64,000 nt of DNA from Leishmania martiniquensis (lineage: Eukaryota > Euglenozoa > Kinetoplastea > Trypanosomatida > Trypanosomatidae): contig NC_090136.1 in NCBI RefSeq assembly GCF_017916325.1, positions 161,001 through 225,000 of the forward strand. Reading direction: 5' to 3'. The notes under the pieces are model-generated. The model was not told where the DNA came from and ran no database searches. It saw only the letters and a program-made list of their open reading frames with translations. Shown one piece after another: positions 19,244 through 29,200 of the stretch (positions within the stretch are counted from its first letter, which is position 1; the number at the start of each line of letters is the position of its first letter). Position numbers and translations under genes: made by a program.

Positions 19244-19900
19244 CACCCGCCCTGCCACCCACCACCCCGTATAGTTGTCTCACTCTGCTTTCTCTGTTCT
19301 ATGGCCGCTTTCGTGGCGGTGAAGGGGGGAGGAGGAGGAGGGGAGGGCACTTGCGATGCGCTCCTCCATCGATGTGCGCATCCTCCCTCCCCCCACGTCA
19401 CCCCTCCATCCTCTTCATTTTTTTTTGCTGTCCCGCGTCTGCTTCCGTTCTGTCTGTCAACTCTTCCCCTTCCCCCCACCACCACCACCACCCTTCGCCA
19501 GCGCGCAGCGCCTCCCCGTTCCGCCTCGTCCTCCGTTGACATCACCACCACCGTCATTGCTCCATGCTCACTCTGCCGTGGGTGCACGGCGGCGGGTGTG
19601 CACACGGTTCCGTCGATCCCCTCTCTCTTTCTCTCGCTCTGTCCCTCGCTCGCACGCAAGCTCATCTGCTCTTCTTTCTGTATCTCTTCTCACCCTCTCT
19701 GTGCCTTCACGGGCAGCTATTCAACCAGTGGGCAAAGAGAAAGAGAGAGCACGTGCGCTGCACACGACGGCGTGCACTCGCTCGGCTCGACCACAGTGAG
19801 CGTAACACACACACGCACGACACACACTAGACACACACAGAAACCGAAACGGAGGAGAGGGGGGGCGCCGACATCTCATTACGCGCGAGGGGTCCCGAAG

Positions 19901-22900
19901 ATGCGTTCAGCAGCTTACCTTTCCCCTCGCCCATGCCCGACGTCAAGACCGTTGGCGCTGCGCCGCTGCCACCGCCGTGGCTGTGCGCGCACAACCCCGG
20001 CGTGGATGTTGCTGCTGCTTCTGAGTATGGCGGTGTTGGTGTTGGACGGAGTCGGCCTGGCTCCCTTCAGTGATGCCTTGCTGCCGCGCCGCCGCGCGCT
20101 GGGGCTCTTTGCGATGGCCGCGGGTGAGGCAGACGCCGCCGCCGCCGCCCCACCGCTGCCGCTGACGATTACTGAAACAGAACTCATTTCGGTCGACCTC
20201 GGGCACGACAGCGTCAAGGTGAGTGCCTGGCGGGTTCCGCAGCAGCTGGTGCCGCGCAGCGAGGCGGCACTGGGTGGCGCGGCGGCCGCAGCGGTCAGCC
20301 TCGGCTCCGCGTCGATCGTCCTTAACGATCAGGCGAACCGTAAGAGCCCACCGTGCATGGCATTTCGGTACGTCCGAGACCCGACCGCCGCTTCGAACAG
20401 CGGCGGGGCCCGCAGCGGCACCGGCCCAGGGATGCTGAGCGATGGCGAGAAGCCCCATTTGCATCGCGACGACACGGCGCTGCGGCCGCGCGGCTACCAG
20501 CTAGAGCGCACCTTTGCGGAAGAGGCGCTCGCGCTAGCGCCGCGCTTCCCGATGCAGGTGGTGTGCAGCGCGGCGCACATGCTCGGCTACACCGCAGACG
20601 CCACGAGCGCGACGGCCGCGGAATCCTCGATACACGCGCTGAAACCGGAGCAGCTGAGGGTGGCATACAGCTACTCTGTGGCGCCCCTCACGGGATGGGG
20701 GCCGGCAGTCGCGGCACCAGCGAACGGAACCGATGAGGTCCAGCAGCAGCGGAACGACGTGATCGGGCGTCAAGCGCTCGGTGTATACGTGCCCTTCTTC
20801 ACCACGAGTAGCACGTCTGATCAGCATGCGGCGGCCGGCAACCAACGTCCTGCGAGCGCCGCCACCGCCAACGGGGTGCTTTTTTCACCGGAGGAACTGA
20901 CGGCAATGCTGCTCGGCTACGCACGTCGCACGGCTGAGAAAGCCGACGCGGCCGACAACGCGCTCGGCGAAGAGGACCAGCAGCTCTTGGCGAGGATGCG
21001 AAGGGGCGCTGGCAACCACACCAGCAGCGCTGATGCCACGTCCGTCGCCGTCCGCTACGCTGCGCTGACGGTGCCCATCCACTCCAGCGTCGCGCAGCGA
21101 CAGGCGCTTGTGGATGCGGCGGCTTTGGCCGGCCTGCGCGTGGTGCGCCTCGTCCACAGTACAAGCGGGGCAGCAGCGCAGCTGGCCTACATGAAGTCCG
21201 AGCAGGTTCTGAAGCCCGACAAGGTGCAGTACGTCATGATTTACGACATGGGCAGCCAGCAGGCTGAGGTCGCCATCTTCGGCTTCGCGGCGCTGCCGGC
21301 GGCCGTAGCGAGCCGAACCAAGCGGCAAGGGAACATGGAGCTGCTGGCGCTGGTCGGCAACCGCACGCTCGGCGGCGCCGCCTTTGACGCGTGCATCGCC
21401 CACCACTGGGACGCGCGGTACTTCGGCCGCCGCGTGCTGAGCGGGGCTGCCGCGTCGGAAGACCGCAGCGGCGCGGCGCGGCAGACTGCGGTGAAGGAGC
21501 GCGGCAGCCTCCTGCGTGCTGCGCAGCGTGCGAAGGAGGTGCTCTCAGCGAACTTCGAGGCGCATGTCACCATCGACGGCATCCATGCCGATCCGTCGCG
21601 CTTCGATGCGGTGGGGCAGCAGGAGCTACAGCAGCGCCGCGTCACCGTCACGGCGGACGGCGGTCTGCTGAGCCTCCGCCTCAGCCGCGAAGACTTCGAG
21701 GGCCTGTGCAAGCCTCTTTTCGACGCCGCTGTGGGGCTTCGGGACGACGCCATCGCCGCCACCGGCGGCCTCCTCAGGGGCCCCGGCACCCTCGACCGTT
21801 TGGAGGTCATCGGTGGCGGTGCGCGAATACCGCTGCTGCTGCAGCGGCTCGGCGAGGGCTATCGCGGTGGCGTCGTGGATCGCACCCTCAACGGCGACGA
21901 GGCGGCCGTCACGGGCACGACGCTCCTGGCCGTGTCGAGCGCTCCGCGTGCGCTTGGGATGCGCGGCACTCAGGCTCTGCCGCGCCTTCACGTGCGCGAG
22001 TGGCTGACCAACGCCATCTACGCCTCGGCTGAACTACGCAGCACAGACGCCGAAGCGGCTGCCGCGCCGGACGTGCGCCTCCTGTTCCCAGCGCGGAACA
22101 CAACACTGCCTGCGACGCGTAGCCTGCGTGTGCGACTGGCAGCCGCGGCTCTGTTGCCCACCGACAGCGTCATCGTCACGTTGTACTCGGGCCCCGAGGC
22201 GGACACCGCCTACGCCAGTCGCAAGGGCTCCGACGCCGCCCCGTTGGCGGACCCTGCCGTCGATGCGGCCTCAGCGACGTTGGTGATGAGCTGCCCCGCC
22301 TGCTACGTACAGGTCTGCACCGTGGAGGGGGTGCACGAAGCCGCGAAGCAGCTGCTGGCGCAGGAGACGCAGCGGAGTAGTGGGCCAAGCGGTACCAGGC
22401 CAAGCCGCCAGCAGGCTCGCCTAGCCGGTGCAGAGGTGGTGGTCGAGGTGGTCGCCACCGTCAGTGGCATCCCGCATTGTGGCGTCGCGTACCTGCGCGC
22501 CGATGTGGAGGTGGCCGACGCGGGTCCCAATGTGACGGAGGGCGTGCGCAGCGGAAGCTCAGCCCCTGGGGCAGCGGTAGAGGAGCTGCCGCACAAGAGG
22601 AACAGCAGCAGTGGCGAGGGTGCTGGCGTGGCAGAGGGCCGCGAGGGTGACGAGCCGGGCGAAAGAGGGGGGGAGGGGAGTATTCCTGGGCACTCCAGCG
22701 ACAGCGCGACCGCGTCGAACGAGTCCCTGCCGTCGCAGCCGCACGTGGAGGTGCACGTGGAGGTGCGCGTTGCAGCACTCCCTCTGCGCGTGTCGAGCAG
22801 CGCCGCCGCAGCTGGCGTGGGGATGAAGCGACTGGGCTACAACATGAACGCGGCCGAGCTCACCTTCTCGCGAGGGCGAGTGCGGGCGCTGCAAGCGATG

Positions 22901-23176
22901 GACGACGCGCGACTGCGGCGCAGCAGCCTGCGCAACGAGATCGAGGGCATGCTCCTGTGGATCAAGGAGAAGCACCCCACATGGGACTCCCACGATGTCC
23001 AGAGCGAGGCGACGTCGCTGTCTTCTCCCCTGCCGGGATGGCGCACGACGGTTCGTGAGGTGGGCCACTGGCTCGATGACTTCGGCGACACCGCAAGCGT
23101 CACCGAGCTTGAGGAACGTCTGCGCATCATTTTTGGTGTCCAGGCAGCCGTGCGTGAGGTGGTCAGACAATTATAA
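19901..23176 (+). CDS. GRP170/HYOU1/Lhs1-like ER Hsp70 family chaperone
   Basis: 1091 residues. A hydrophobic stretch, MLLLLLSMAVLVLDGVGLAPF (about 36-56), looks like a signal peptide or anchor; Met36 (20006) is an alternative start. The actin-like ATPase domain follows: LISVDLGHDSVKVSAW (phosphate-1 type), NRKSPPCMAFRY, VPIHSSVAQRQALVDAAALAGL, VMIYDMGSQQAEVAIFGF (about 445-462; phosphate-2 type), NRTLGGAAFDACIAHHW and LEVIGGGARIPLLLQRL. The replacement of the Hsp70 GTTNS motif, an Asn-glycosylation-rich body, an acidic linker (about 880-940) and a long helical C-terminus (MNAAELTFSRGRVRALQAMDDARLRR) fit the Hsp110/GRP170 branch. That branch acts as nucleotide-exchange factor for BiP and as a holdase in the ER. 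The C-terminus, VREVVRQL, has no KDEL-like signal. The start at 19901 is preferred because the frame upstream is spacer. Confidence 0.85.
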   Translation: MRSAAYLSPRPCPTSRPLALRRCHRRGCARTTPAWMLLLLLSMAVLVLDGVGLAPFSDALLPRRRALGLFAMAAGEADAAAAAPPLPLTITETELISVDLGHDSVKVSAWRVPQQLVPRSEAALGGAAAAAVSLGSASIVLNDQANRKSPPCMAFRYVRDPTAASNSGGARSGTGPGMLSDGEKPHLHRDDTALRPRGYQLERTFAEEALALAPRFPMQVVCSAAHMLGYTADATSATAAESSIHALKPEQLRVAYSYSVAPLTGWGPAVAAPANGTDEVQQQRNDVIGRQALGVYVPFFTTSSTSDQHAAAGNQRPASAATANGVLFSPEELTAMLLGYARRTAEKADAADNALGEEDQQLLARMRRGAGNHTSSADATSVAVRYAALTVPIHSSVAQRQALVDAAALAGLRVVRLVHSTSGAAAQLAYMKSEQVLKPDKVQYVMIYDMGSQQAEVAIFGFAALPAAVASRTKRQGNMELLALVGNRTLGGAAFDACIAHHWDARYFGRRVLSGAAASEDRSGAARQTAVKERGSLLRAAQRAKEVLSANFEAHVTIDGIHADPSRFDAVGQQELQQRRVTVTADGGLLSLRLSREDFEGLCKPLFDAAVGLRDDAIAATGGLLRGPGTLDRLEVIGGGARIPLLLQRLGEGYRGGVVDRTLNGDEAAVTGTTLLAVSSAPRALGMRGTQALPRLHVREWLTNAIYASAELRSTDAEAAAAPDVRLLFPARNTTLPATRSLRVRLAAAALLPTDSVIVTLYSGPEADTAYASRKGSDAAPLADPAVDAASATLVMSCPACYVQVCTVEGVHEAAKQLLAQETQRSSGPSGTRPSRQQARLAGAEVVVEVVATVSGIPHCGVAYLRADVEVADAGPNVTEGVRSGSSAPGAAVEELPHKRNSSSGEGAGVAEGREGDEPGERGGEGSIPGHSSDSATASNESLPSQPHVEVHVEVRVAALPLRVSSSAAAAGVGMKRLGYNMNAAELTFSRGRVRALQAMDDARLRRSSLRNEIEGMLLWIKEKHPTWDSHDVQSEATSLSSPLPGWRTTVREVGHWLDDFGDTASVTELEERLRIIFGVQAAVREVVRQL

Positions 23177-24006
23177 CGGACGGACAAGAGCGAAGAGGGG
23201 GAGGGGGAAGGCGGTGGTGCGCAGGCAGGGCCACATCAGCATCTCGGTCACTACGGTAGAGGGGCGGGCGCGCAGTGGATGAGATGCGTTGGTGAGGGCC
23301 GCGCGATCCTCCGACCCCGGTACGGTGACGCACACGCGTGCTCCGCCCCCTCTGCCGCGGCGGCAATCACCGTTGCCCGCCCGTCCCGCTCATGGCGGAT
23401 GGGCTCACGGCGCGAGAGGAGAGAGGGGAGGCACTTCGTCGCCCGATTACGTTGCACGGCGCCTGCCCTCTCTGAAAGTGGCGAGCCGTCGTGCGCCGTC
23501 CACGGCCAGCAGACAAGAGAGCCATATATGTTTCCCCTTACGCGCGCCCTCACGGGGATGGGCAAAGGGGGGAGGGCATTCCGTCTCACCTGCCCGTCCC
23601 CCATCCAGCCTCTGGCGCGCCTCCTTCAACCGGTGCGTGGACGCGCACGCTCGCATGTGAACCTTCAGCGGCAGCCTTCTCGTCTCCGCATCTTCTTCCA
23701 CCCCTCCTCCTCCTTCCCCTTTTTCCTCGCGCACCCGCTTCGGGCGTAGTCGAGCACGTGACGAGACCGCACTTGCGCTGGCAGCCACGCCCCGACAGGC
23801 ACTCAGGAAGGGACTCTGCCCCGCTCGAGAGTGGACCTCTTCGCTTTTATTTCTTTCTTCTCCCTCCCTCCCTCCCATCTCCCCCCCTAACCGCGTTTCG
23901 AAGTCTCTCAGGGAGAAATTTAAAAAAAGGGGGAGACGCTGTTGGCCAAACCGCTCGCACACACACACACAGCACACAGCACATTAGGCCGTGAGAGCGC
24001 ACAGCA
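23177..24006 (+). other. Intergenic spacer: GRP170-like 3' UTR / MPP-beta 5' region
   Basis: No gene seen. A strong T/C tract at about 23850-23888 is followed by AG at 23902-23903, the likely spliced-leader acceptor. That gives a ~100-nt 5' UTR containing (CA)n. Confidence 0.65.
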
Positions 24007-25509
24007 ATGCTGCAGCGAACCGGCGCGGTGGCCGCAACGGCAGCGCTGCCGCACAACATGACGATGAAGGACCAGCTCTGCCAGCAGGTGCTGAACCGCT
24101 GCACCCCTGTCGTCTACTCCTCTCTGCCAAACGGGTTTCGGGTGGCGACGGAGTACGTAAAGGGCTGCCCCTTCGCCACCGTTGGCGTGTGGATCGATGC
24201 GGGGAGTCGCTTCGAGGACATCCACAACAACGGTGTGGCGCATTTTCTGGAGCATATGAACTTCAAGGGCACCGACCGGTACTCGAAGCGCGACGTCGAG
24301 AACCTCTTCGAGCACCGCGGGGCGCACTTCAACGCGTACACCTCGCGGGATCGCACCGCCTACTACGTGAAGGCGTTCACGAAGGATGTGGACAAGATGA
24401 TCGACGTTGTGTCGGACCTCCTGCAGCGCGGTCGCTACCGCCTGCACGACATCGAGGCGGAGCGGCCGACGATTCTGGCCGAGATGCGCGAGGTGGAGGA
24501 GCTTGTGGATGAGGTGCTCATGGACAACGTGCACCAAGCCGCCTACGACCCGACGACAAGTGGGCTGCCGCTCACCATCCTCGGGCCAGTTGAGAACATC
24601 GCCGGCAACATCAACAAGTCCATGATCGAGGAATACGTGCGGGTGCACTACACAGGGCCGCGCATGTGCCTCGTGTCGTCTGGCGGCATCTCGCCTGACG
24701 CGGCGCACGCGCTGGCAGAGAAGTACTTCAGCTCTCTGCCCTCCACGAACAACCGCCCGCGCCTGCACGGCGTCTACAAGGGCGGCCACACCGTTCTTTG
24801 GAACGAAGTGATGGCAACCGCGAACACGGCCGTTGCCTTCCCGATCTGCGGCGCCTCGCACCCAGACAGCTATCCGCTGCAGCTCATCCACAACGTTATC
24901 GGGCAGTTTCGCGAGGGGCAGTATGACCAGTTCAGCGCGCAGCGCCGCAACCCGAACCTGCCCTGGGAACGGGTGCCGAACCTGGTCCAGCTGCGCCCTT
25001 TCTACACGCCGTACGAGGAGACAGCGCTGCTCGGCTACCACATCGTGACAGCCCGCATGGCGGCAAGCGACGACCGTCGCGACAGCGGCTTCGCCCGCGA
25101 CGACGCGCAGACGCTGCTGCTGAACTACATCCTGGGCTCGCTCTACGACCTGTGTGCCACCAAGGTAGCGGACCCGCTGCTGGAGGCGGCCAAGGCGGAG
25201 TTCAAGGCGTCTGTCATGATGATGCGCGACAGCACGACGAACAGCGCCGAGGACCTTGGGCGGCAGATGATCCACTTTGGCCGCCGCGTGCCGCTGCAAG
25301 AGGTCTTCGAGAGGGTCGACGCCGTCACGCCCGAGTCCCTGCGCGCCGCAGCAGAGAAGTACTTTAGCGTGGTTCAGCCCACCGTTTCGTGCATCGGCGC
25401 GAGCAGCGCGCTGCCCAAGTACGACCCCCTTTCGCTCGTGACGAGTGTGGTGCGGCCGCAGCTGACGCCGCCGCAGTTCCCGCAGGACGCGCGTGCGTGT
25501 CTCCTCTGA
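24007..25509 (+). CDS. Mitochondrial processing peptidase beta subunit (M16 metallopeptidase)
   Basis: 500 residues. MPP removes presequences from imported mitochondrial proteins; the beta subunit carries the zinc site. The inverted zinc motif HFLEH is at 79-83 (His79, Glu82, His83). Glu159, in AEMREVEE, sits 76 residues further on, the expected third ligand. Further family blocks are SLPNGFRVATE, VGVWIDAGSRFED, GVAHFLEHMNFKGT, GAHFNAYTSRDRTAYY, DNVHQAAYD, LGPVENIAGNI and the second M16 half from about 270. The N-terminus is short but lacks acidic residues for the first 20 positions, compatible with import. The intact HXXEH argues against an inactive bc1 core protein or MPP-alpha. A bc1 core-I protein with retained activity, as in plants, is a weaker alternative. 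Confidence 0.92.
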   Translation: MLQRTGAVAATAALPHNMTMKDQLCQQVLNRCTPVVYSSLPNGFRVATEYVKGCPFATVGVWIDAGSRFEDIHNNGVAHFLEHMNFKGTDRYSKRDVENLFEHRGAHFNAYTSRDRTAYYVKAFTKDVDKMIDVVSDLLQRGRYRLHDIEAERPTILAEMREVEELVDEVLMDNVHQAAYDPTTSGLPLTILGPVENIAGNINKSMIEEYVRVHYTGPRMCLVSSGGISPDAAHALAEKYFSSLPSTNNRPRLHGVYKGGHTVLWNEVMATANTAVAFPICGASHPDSYPLQLIHNVIGQFREGQYDQFSAQRRNPNLPWERVPNLVQLRPFYTPYEETALLGYHIVTARMAASDDRRDSGFARDDAQTLLLNYILGSLYDLCATKVADPLLEAAKAEFKASVMMMRDSTTNSAEDLGRQMIHFGRRVPLQEVFERVDAVTPESLRAAAEKYFSVVQPTVSCIGASSALPKYDPLSLVTSVVRPQLTPPQFPQDARACLL

Positions 25510-26286
25510 AAGGCTGACATGAGACGCGTGCGCCTACAGATATGGGGTGTATGAAGGACGGGAAAGGGGAAGGGAGTCGTGCGTGCTGTGATCGCCTGTC
25601 TCGTTTCGTGCATGCACCTCTCTCTCTCTGTGGGTGTACGTGTGTCTCCTCCCTCTCTCCGACCTCCCCGCAGCCCCACTTCTGCCCCAACTTGATCACG
25701 CCGGTCTTCGTTGCTGTTGCTGTTGGGTCGCCTAATTATTCACTCCTATAAGGTCGCCGATACGAGGCACTAGCCACAGCCCGGCAGGGCGCGTCTTGAT
25801 GCACACGGCTGTCTGGCCAGTCATCCCGGCGCGCGCGCGCGCTCTCCACGGGGCACCAAGACTTCGCCGCCGTGCCGACTCCCTCTCTCGGTGTCGGCCG
25901 GCCGGTTGCCCGAGAAGCAGGAGAGGGCATCCCTTACATGCGCGCAGCCCCCAAGGACCTTCCCTCAGCCGTTGCAATCGCCTCGGCGCCGCACCGCACG
26001 CATGACATGTCCGCTGCCCTTCTCTGCGCCTCCTCCTCCTATGCTCTGTGTCGCGTGACCCCGTTGCCCATCGGTGTCAGCTGCGGCAGCCGCAACAGAT
26101 AGAGGGGAGCGGGCGTTAAATCTGTCGCGCATGCTCCTGCGCGCGCACGCCCACACATCTGACTCGAGCGAGCATCGCCCCCACCCCCACCCCCTCCTGC
26201 GCATGCACACGCATGCGCCGGCGTCCACTTCCTAGACCCAATCACATACATCGTTTGAGACGCCCCCCTTTTTTCCCCGTTGACGG
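25510..26286 (+). other. Intergenic spacer: MPP-beta 3' UTR / ORC2-like 5' region
   Basis: No gene seen. There is a CT-rich stretch at 25617-25690, an 8-bp-arm inverted repeat at 26199-26218 and a pyrimidine tract at about 26261-26279. No AG lies between that tract and the ATG at 26293. Either an upstream AG (for example near 26235) is used, or the real start is the next ATG at 26338. Confidence 0.5.
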
Positions 26287-26292
26287 GTGGTG

Positions 26293-29200
26293 ATGAGCTG
26301 TGAGCATGGCGACGCGCATCAGCGAGAGGCGCAGCGCATGTTGGGTGGCGACAAGGGGAAGTGCATCAGCAGTAGCGGCAGCAATACGAATGGCAGCGAC
26401 GTGGCTGCGCCATGGCTGGAGGATCACGGGCTGTGGTCCTCTTCCTCCTCCTCCTCCCCCCCCTCCCAGGTAACACCGACCCGTCGGGCTGTCGATGCCG
26501 GGGCGACCATAGCAGCAGCAAGGGCAGCAGCGACACCATCGCGGACATCCTTGCTGGCCACCCCCACGCCGGTGCACGGGCGCGCGCAGGAGCATGCGCG
26601 GCACTCCCGAGCGGAGGTGATGGCACCGATTACCGTGGCAAGCGACGCGCATGGCTCGCTGACCGAACGCCCTGTCAGTCGAGGTGCGGCACGTGGCCAC
26701 CCGTCACCAAGGGCATCACCCGAGCGGCAGCAACAGGAATGGAGAGACGAGGAGCAGGGGGAGGAGGGCAGGCGGCGCTCTCCTCCGTCCATTCATTCGG
26801 CGTCCGCGTCGCCGCTACCGCCCGTGCACGGGGAAGTGCGATCGCACACCGCCGCCTGCGATGATGGCCGCAACGGTGGTGGTGAGGCAGCGGGCCGAAG
26901 TCCCAAGCGGCACCGGGCTGGCGCGGATGCAGTATCAGATGACGCCCAGACATCGTCATCCGTGGCGCTCCACCCGCCCCCGCCACTGCAACCGCCGCAA
27001 GAGGCGTCGGCTCTGTTTCCGTCGCTGGTGCCGGTGGCGGCGGCGTGCACGCAGCAGATGGTGCCGTCGTCGTCCTCGTCGCCGTCAGCGAAGGAGTCGC
27101 TCACTGCCGCGTTGTCGACCCTGAGGAATGGCTCTCCGTCACCCCTTGTGGTCAGCCACGGAGAAGAGAGCGAGTCAGCCGAGCAGCTGTGCACAGGACC
27201 GGCAGCCGCGCCCGCCGTGGATGACGCCTCCGCGACCGCGCCCCCGGCAGCATCGCCGCCTTCGCCATTGCCGCAGGCGTGGGTGTCCTGTGCGCACAGC
27301 GACTTGCCGGCGCGCTACCGCGACATCCCGGGCTACTACTGCACGTACTGCTCCTACACAGTTTGCCCCGACTGCGTCTCACTGGTGCAGGTGCAGGTGC
27401 AGCAGCATACGACGAGAGCCGCCGGGCAGTCTTCCGTCTTTTCGTCGGCTGCGCCCACATCGTTCACGGTGGGCGAGATGGACTGGCTGGATGCCGTGAT
27501 CGCCTCTCCGGCGACCGCTGTGCGTAGCGGCGGAGTCGAGGACGGTGCTTGCCGAGCGAACGCCCCCGCCTCCTACGCGCGTGCAAGCGCTGGGCGTAGC
27601 CACAGCCACGCGTCGCAGCACCGACACCTAGCGGAAGGCGTCGCGGCGCGTGACGCAGTCACCACACTGTTGTTGCCGCCTTCGACAACGACAGCGGCGG
27701 CGTCCCTTCGCTGTCATCTCTGCCGGCGCGGTGACCTCGTGCGTGAAGAGGCGCTCCTGCACGAGTGGTGCTGTGAGGGGCCGATGCCGCCGGCGCGGCT
27801 GCACGGAGGCGGCAGCCTCGTCTACGACACGGAGAATCTGCACAAGTATTACTTCATGCGGGCACAACGCGAGAAGAGGCTGTCGTCGACGGAGCCGCTG
27901 CTCGCTCAGGTACTCGCCGTCGCTCCCGCCGCTCTGGGCGCCGGCGACCGCAGCGGTGGCCCAGACGCCCGCGCAGACGGGTCGGCTCCATACGTCACGC
28001 AAAGCCACCACCACCGTGATGCGCCACGTGCGGCCAGCGGCAAGCACACCGCTTGCGAGCGAGACCCGCTGCCCTCCGCGTCTCCTGCGCACGGGCGCCG
28101 GCGGGTGCTCTCACGCTGTGGCGCAGGACCGAGCGCGGCAGCCGGGGTGCGGGATGGTGCAGCGCTGCCGCTGGACCGCTGTGAGGAGGGTGGCAGCTTC
28201 ACCTTCTCCGTGTGGAACCCACGGATGCAGACGCACCTCGTCTGGTGCGCCGTCGATCGCGAGGCGCGCGAAGAAGCGCCCGTCTATCGCCACCCTCACC
28301 ATCACCGCAGCGCCGGCCACCGCGGCCGTGGCGCTTTGCCGCCCTCGGCCTCCGTCACGCCGCTCTTTGTGTGGAGCTGCCCGCCCTCGTTGCCTGGACT
28401 CCCAGCTCGGCCGTTCCGTGTGGCGGTCCCGTACGGCCTCTACGCCTTCGCGAACACGCACGCACTGGCGCTGTACATGGCCAGCGACATCTTCAAGAAG
28501 GCGGCGACGCAGCTTACTGCGGCAGCGGTTGGCGGCGACGGCACACACCGCGTGCAACTCCGCCCTCAGCACCTGTCCTCCGTGAAGGTGGTGCCGGCAG
28601 CCACTCTGCGCGCGCTGCTCATAGTGAACGTGATGCACCACATCGCCACCACCCCACGGCCGCTGCTCCTGGGGCGTGCGCTGACGTCAAGGGGGCCGTA
28701 CCCCACGCCAGAGCACCGCCTGCATGAGGAGCGCCCGATGCAGCAGTCATCTCCCGTGAAGATGGCGGGCGGCGCCACACTATCGCCGGCGTCGCGCAAG
28801 CGTCCCCGAGCGAGCGAAGAGGGCGGCGATGGTCGGTCATTGGCTGCACCGGACGCGGAGGTCCCGACCTTGCCGCCCACCGCTGACCTGCAATGGCCAC
28901 ATGGCCTTGCCTCACCGGAGCTGGCGCTCTGCGTGGACCACCTGCTGCATGGCCGCTCCGTCGCGGTGTACGGCATCGGCTCGAAGTACTTCTTCCTCCA
29001 CCACGTTGCGCAGAGCGCAGAGCTGCAGCAGCTAAGTATCTTCACAGTGGACGCGAGCCTTGGTCGCAGCGATGGCAGCGTCGGCAACGGTCACAGTAGC
29101 GCGGCCACGTCTGCGTCGGTAGATGTGCAGAGCGGTGGCCAGAGTGTGCGTCGCACCGGAAGGGGCGGCGGTAGCGCGAGCGCGCCGGGTCGCGCTGTGG

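Larger units (their letters stand above)
18481..19900 (+). other. Intergenic spacer with dispersed repeat and 32-bp palindrome
   Basis: No gene seen. The first third is copy 1 of a 456-bp dispersed repeat (18506-18961). A 32-bp perfect palindrome lies at 19212-19243. Pyrimidine-rich stretches at about 19381-19450 and 19618-19710 are followed by AG at 19715-19716, a plausible spliced-leader acceptor. The reading frame of the downstream Hsp70 gene stays open back to 18878 across all this, but the extension is low-complexity spacer translation. Confidence 0.6.

Noticed and set aside
18878..19900. In-frame upstream extension of the GRP170-like gene
   Set aside because: It crosses the 456-bp repeat, a palindrome and pyrimidine tracts. 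The product would have spacer-like composition before a good signal peptide at 19901.
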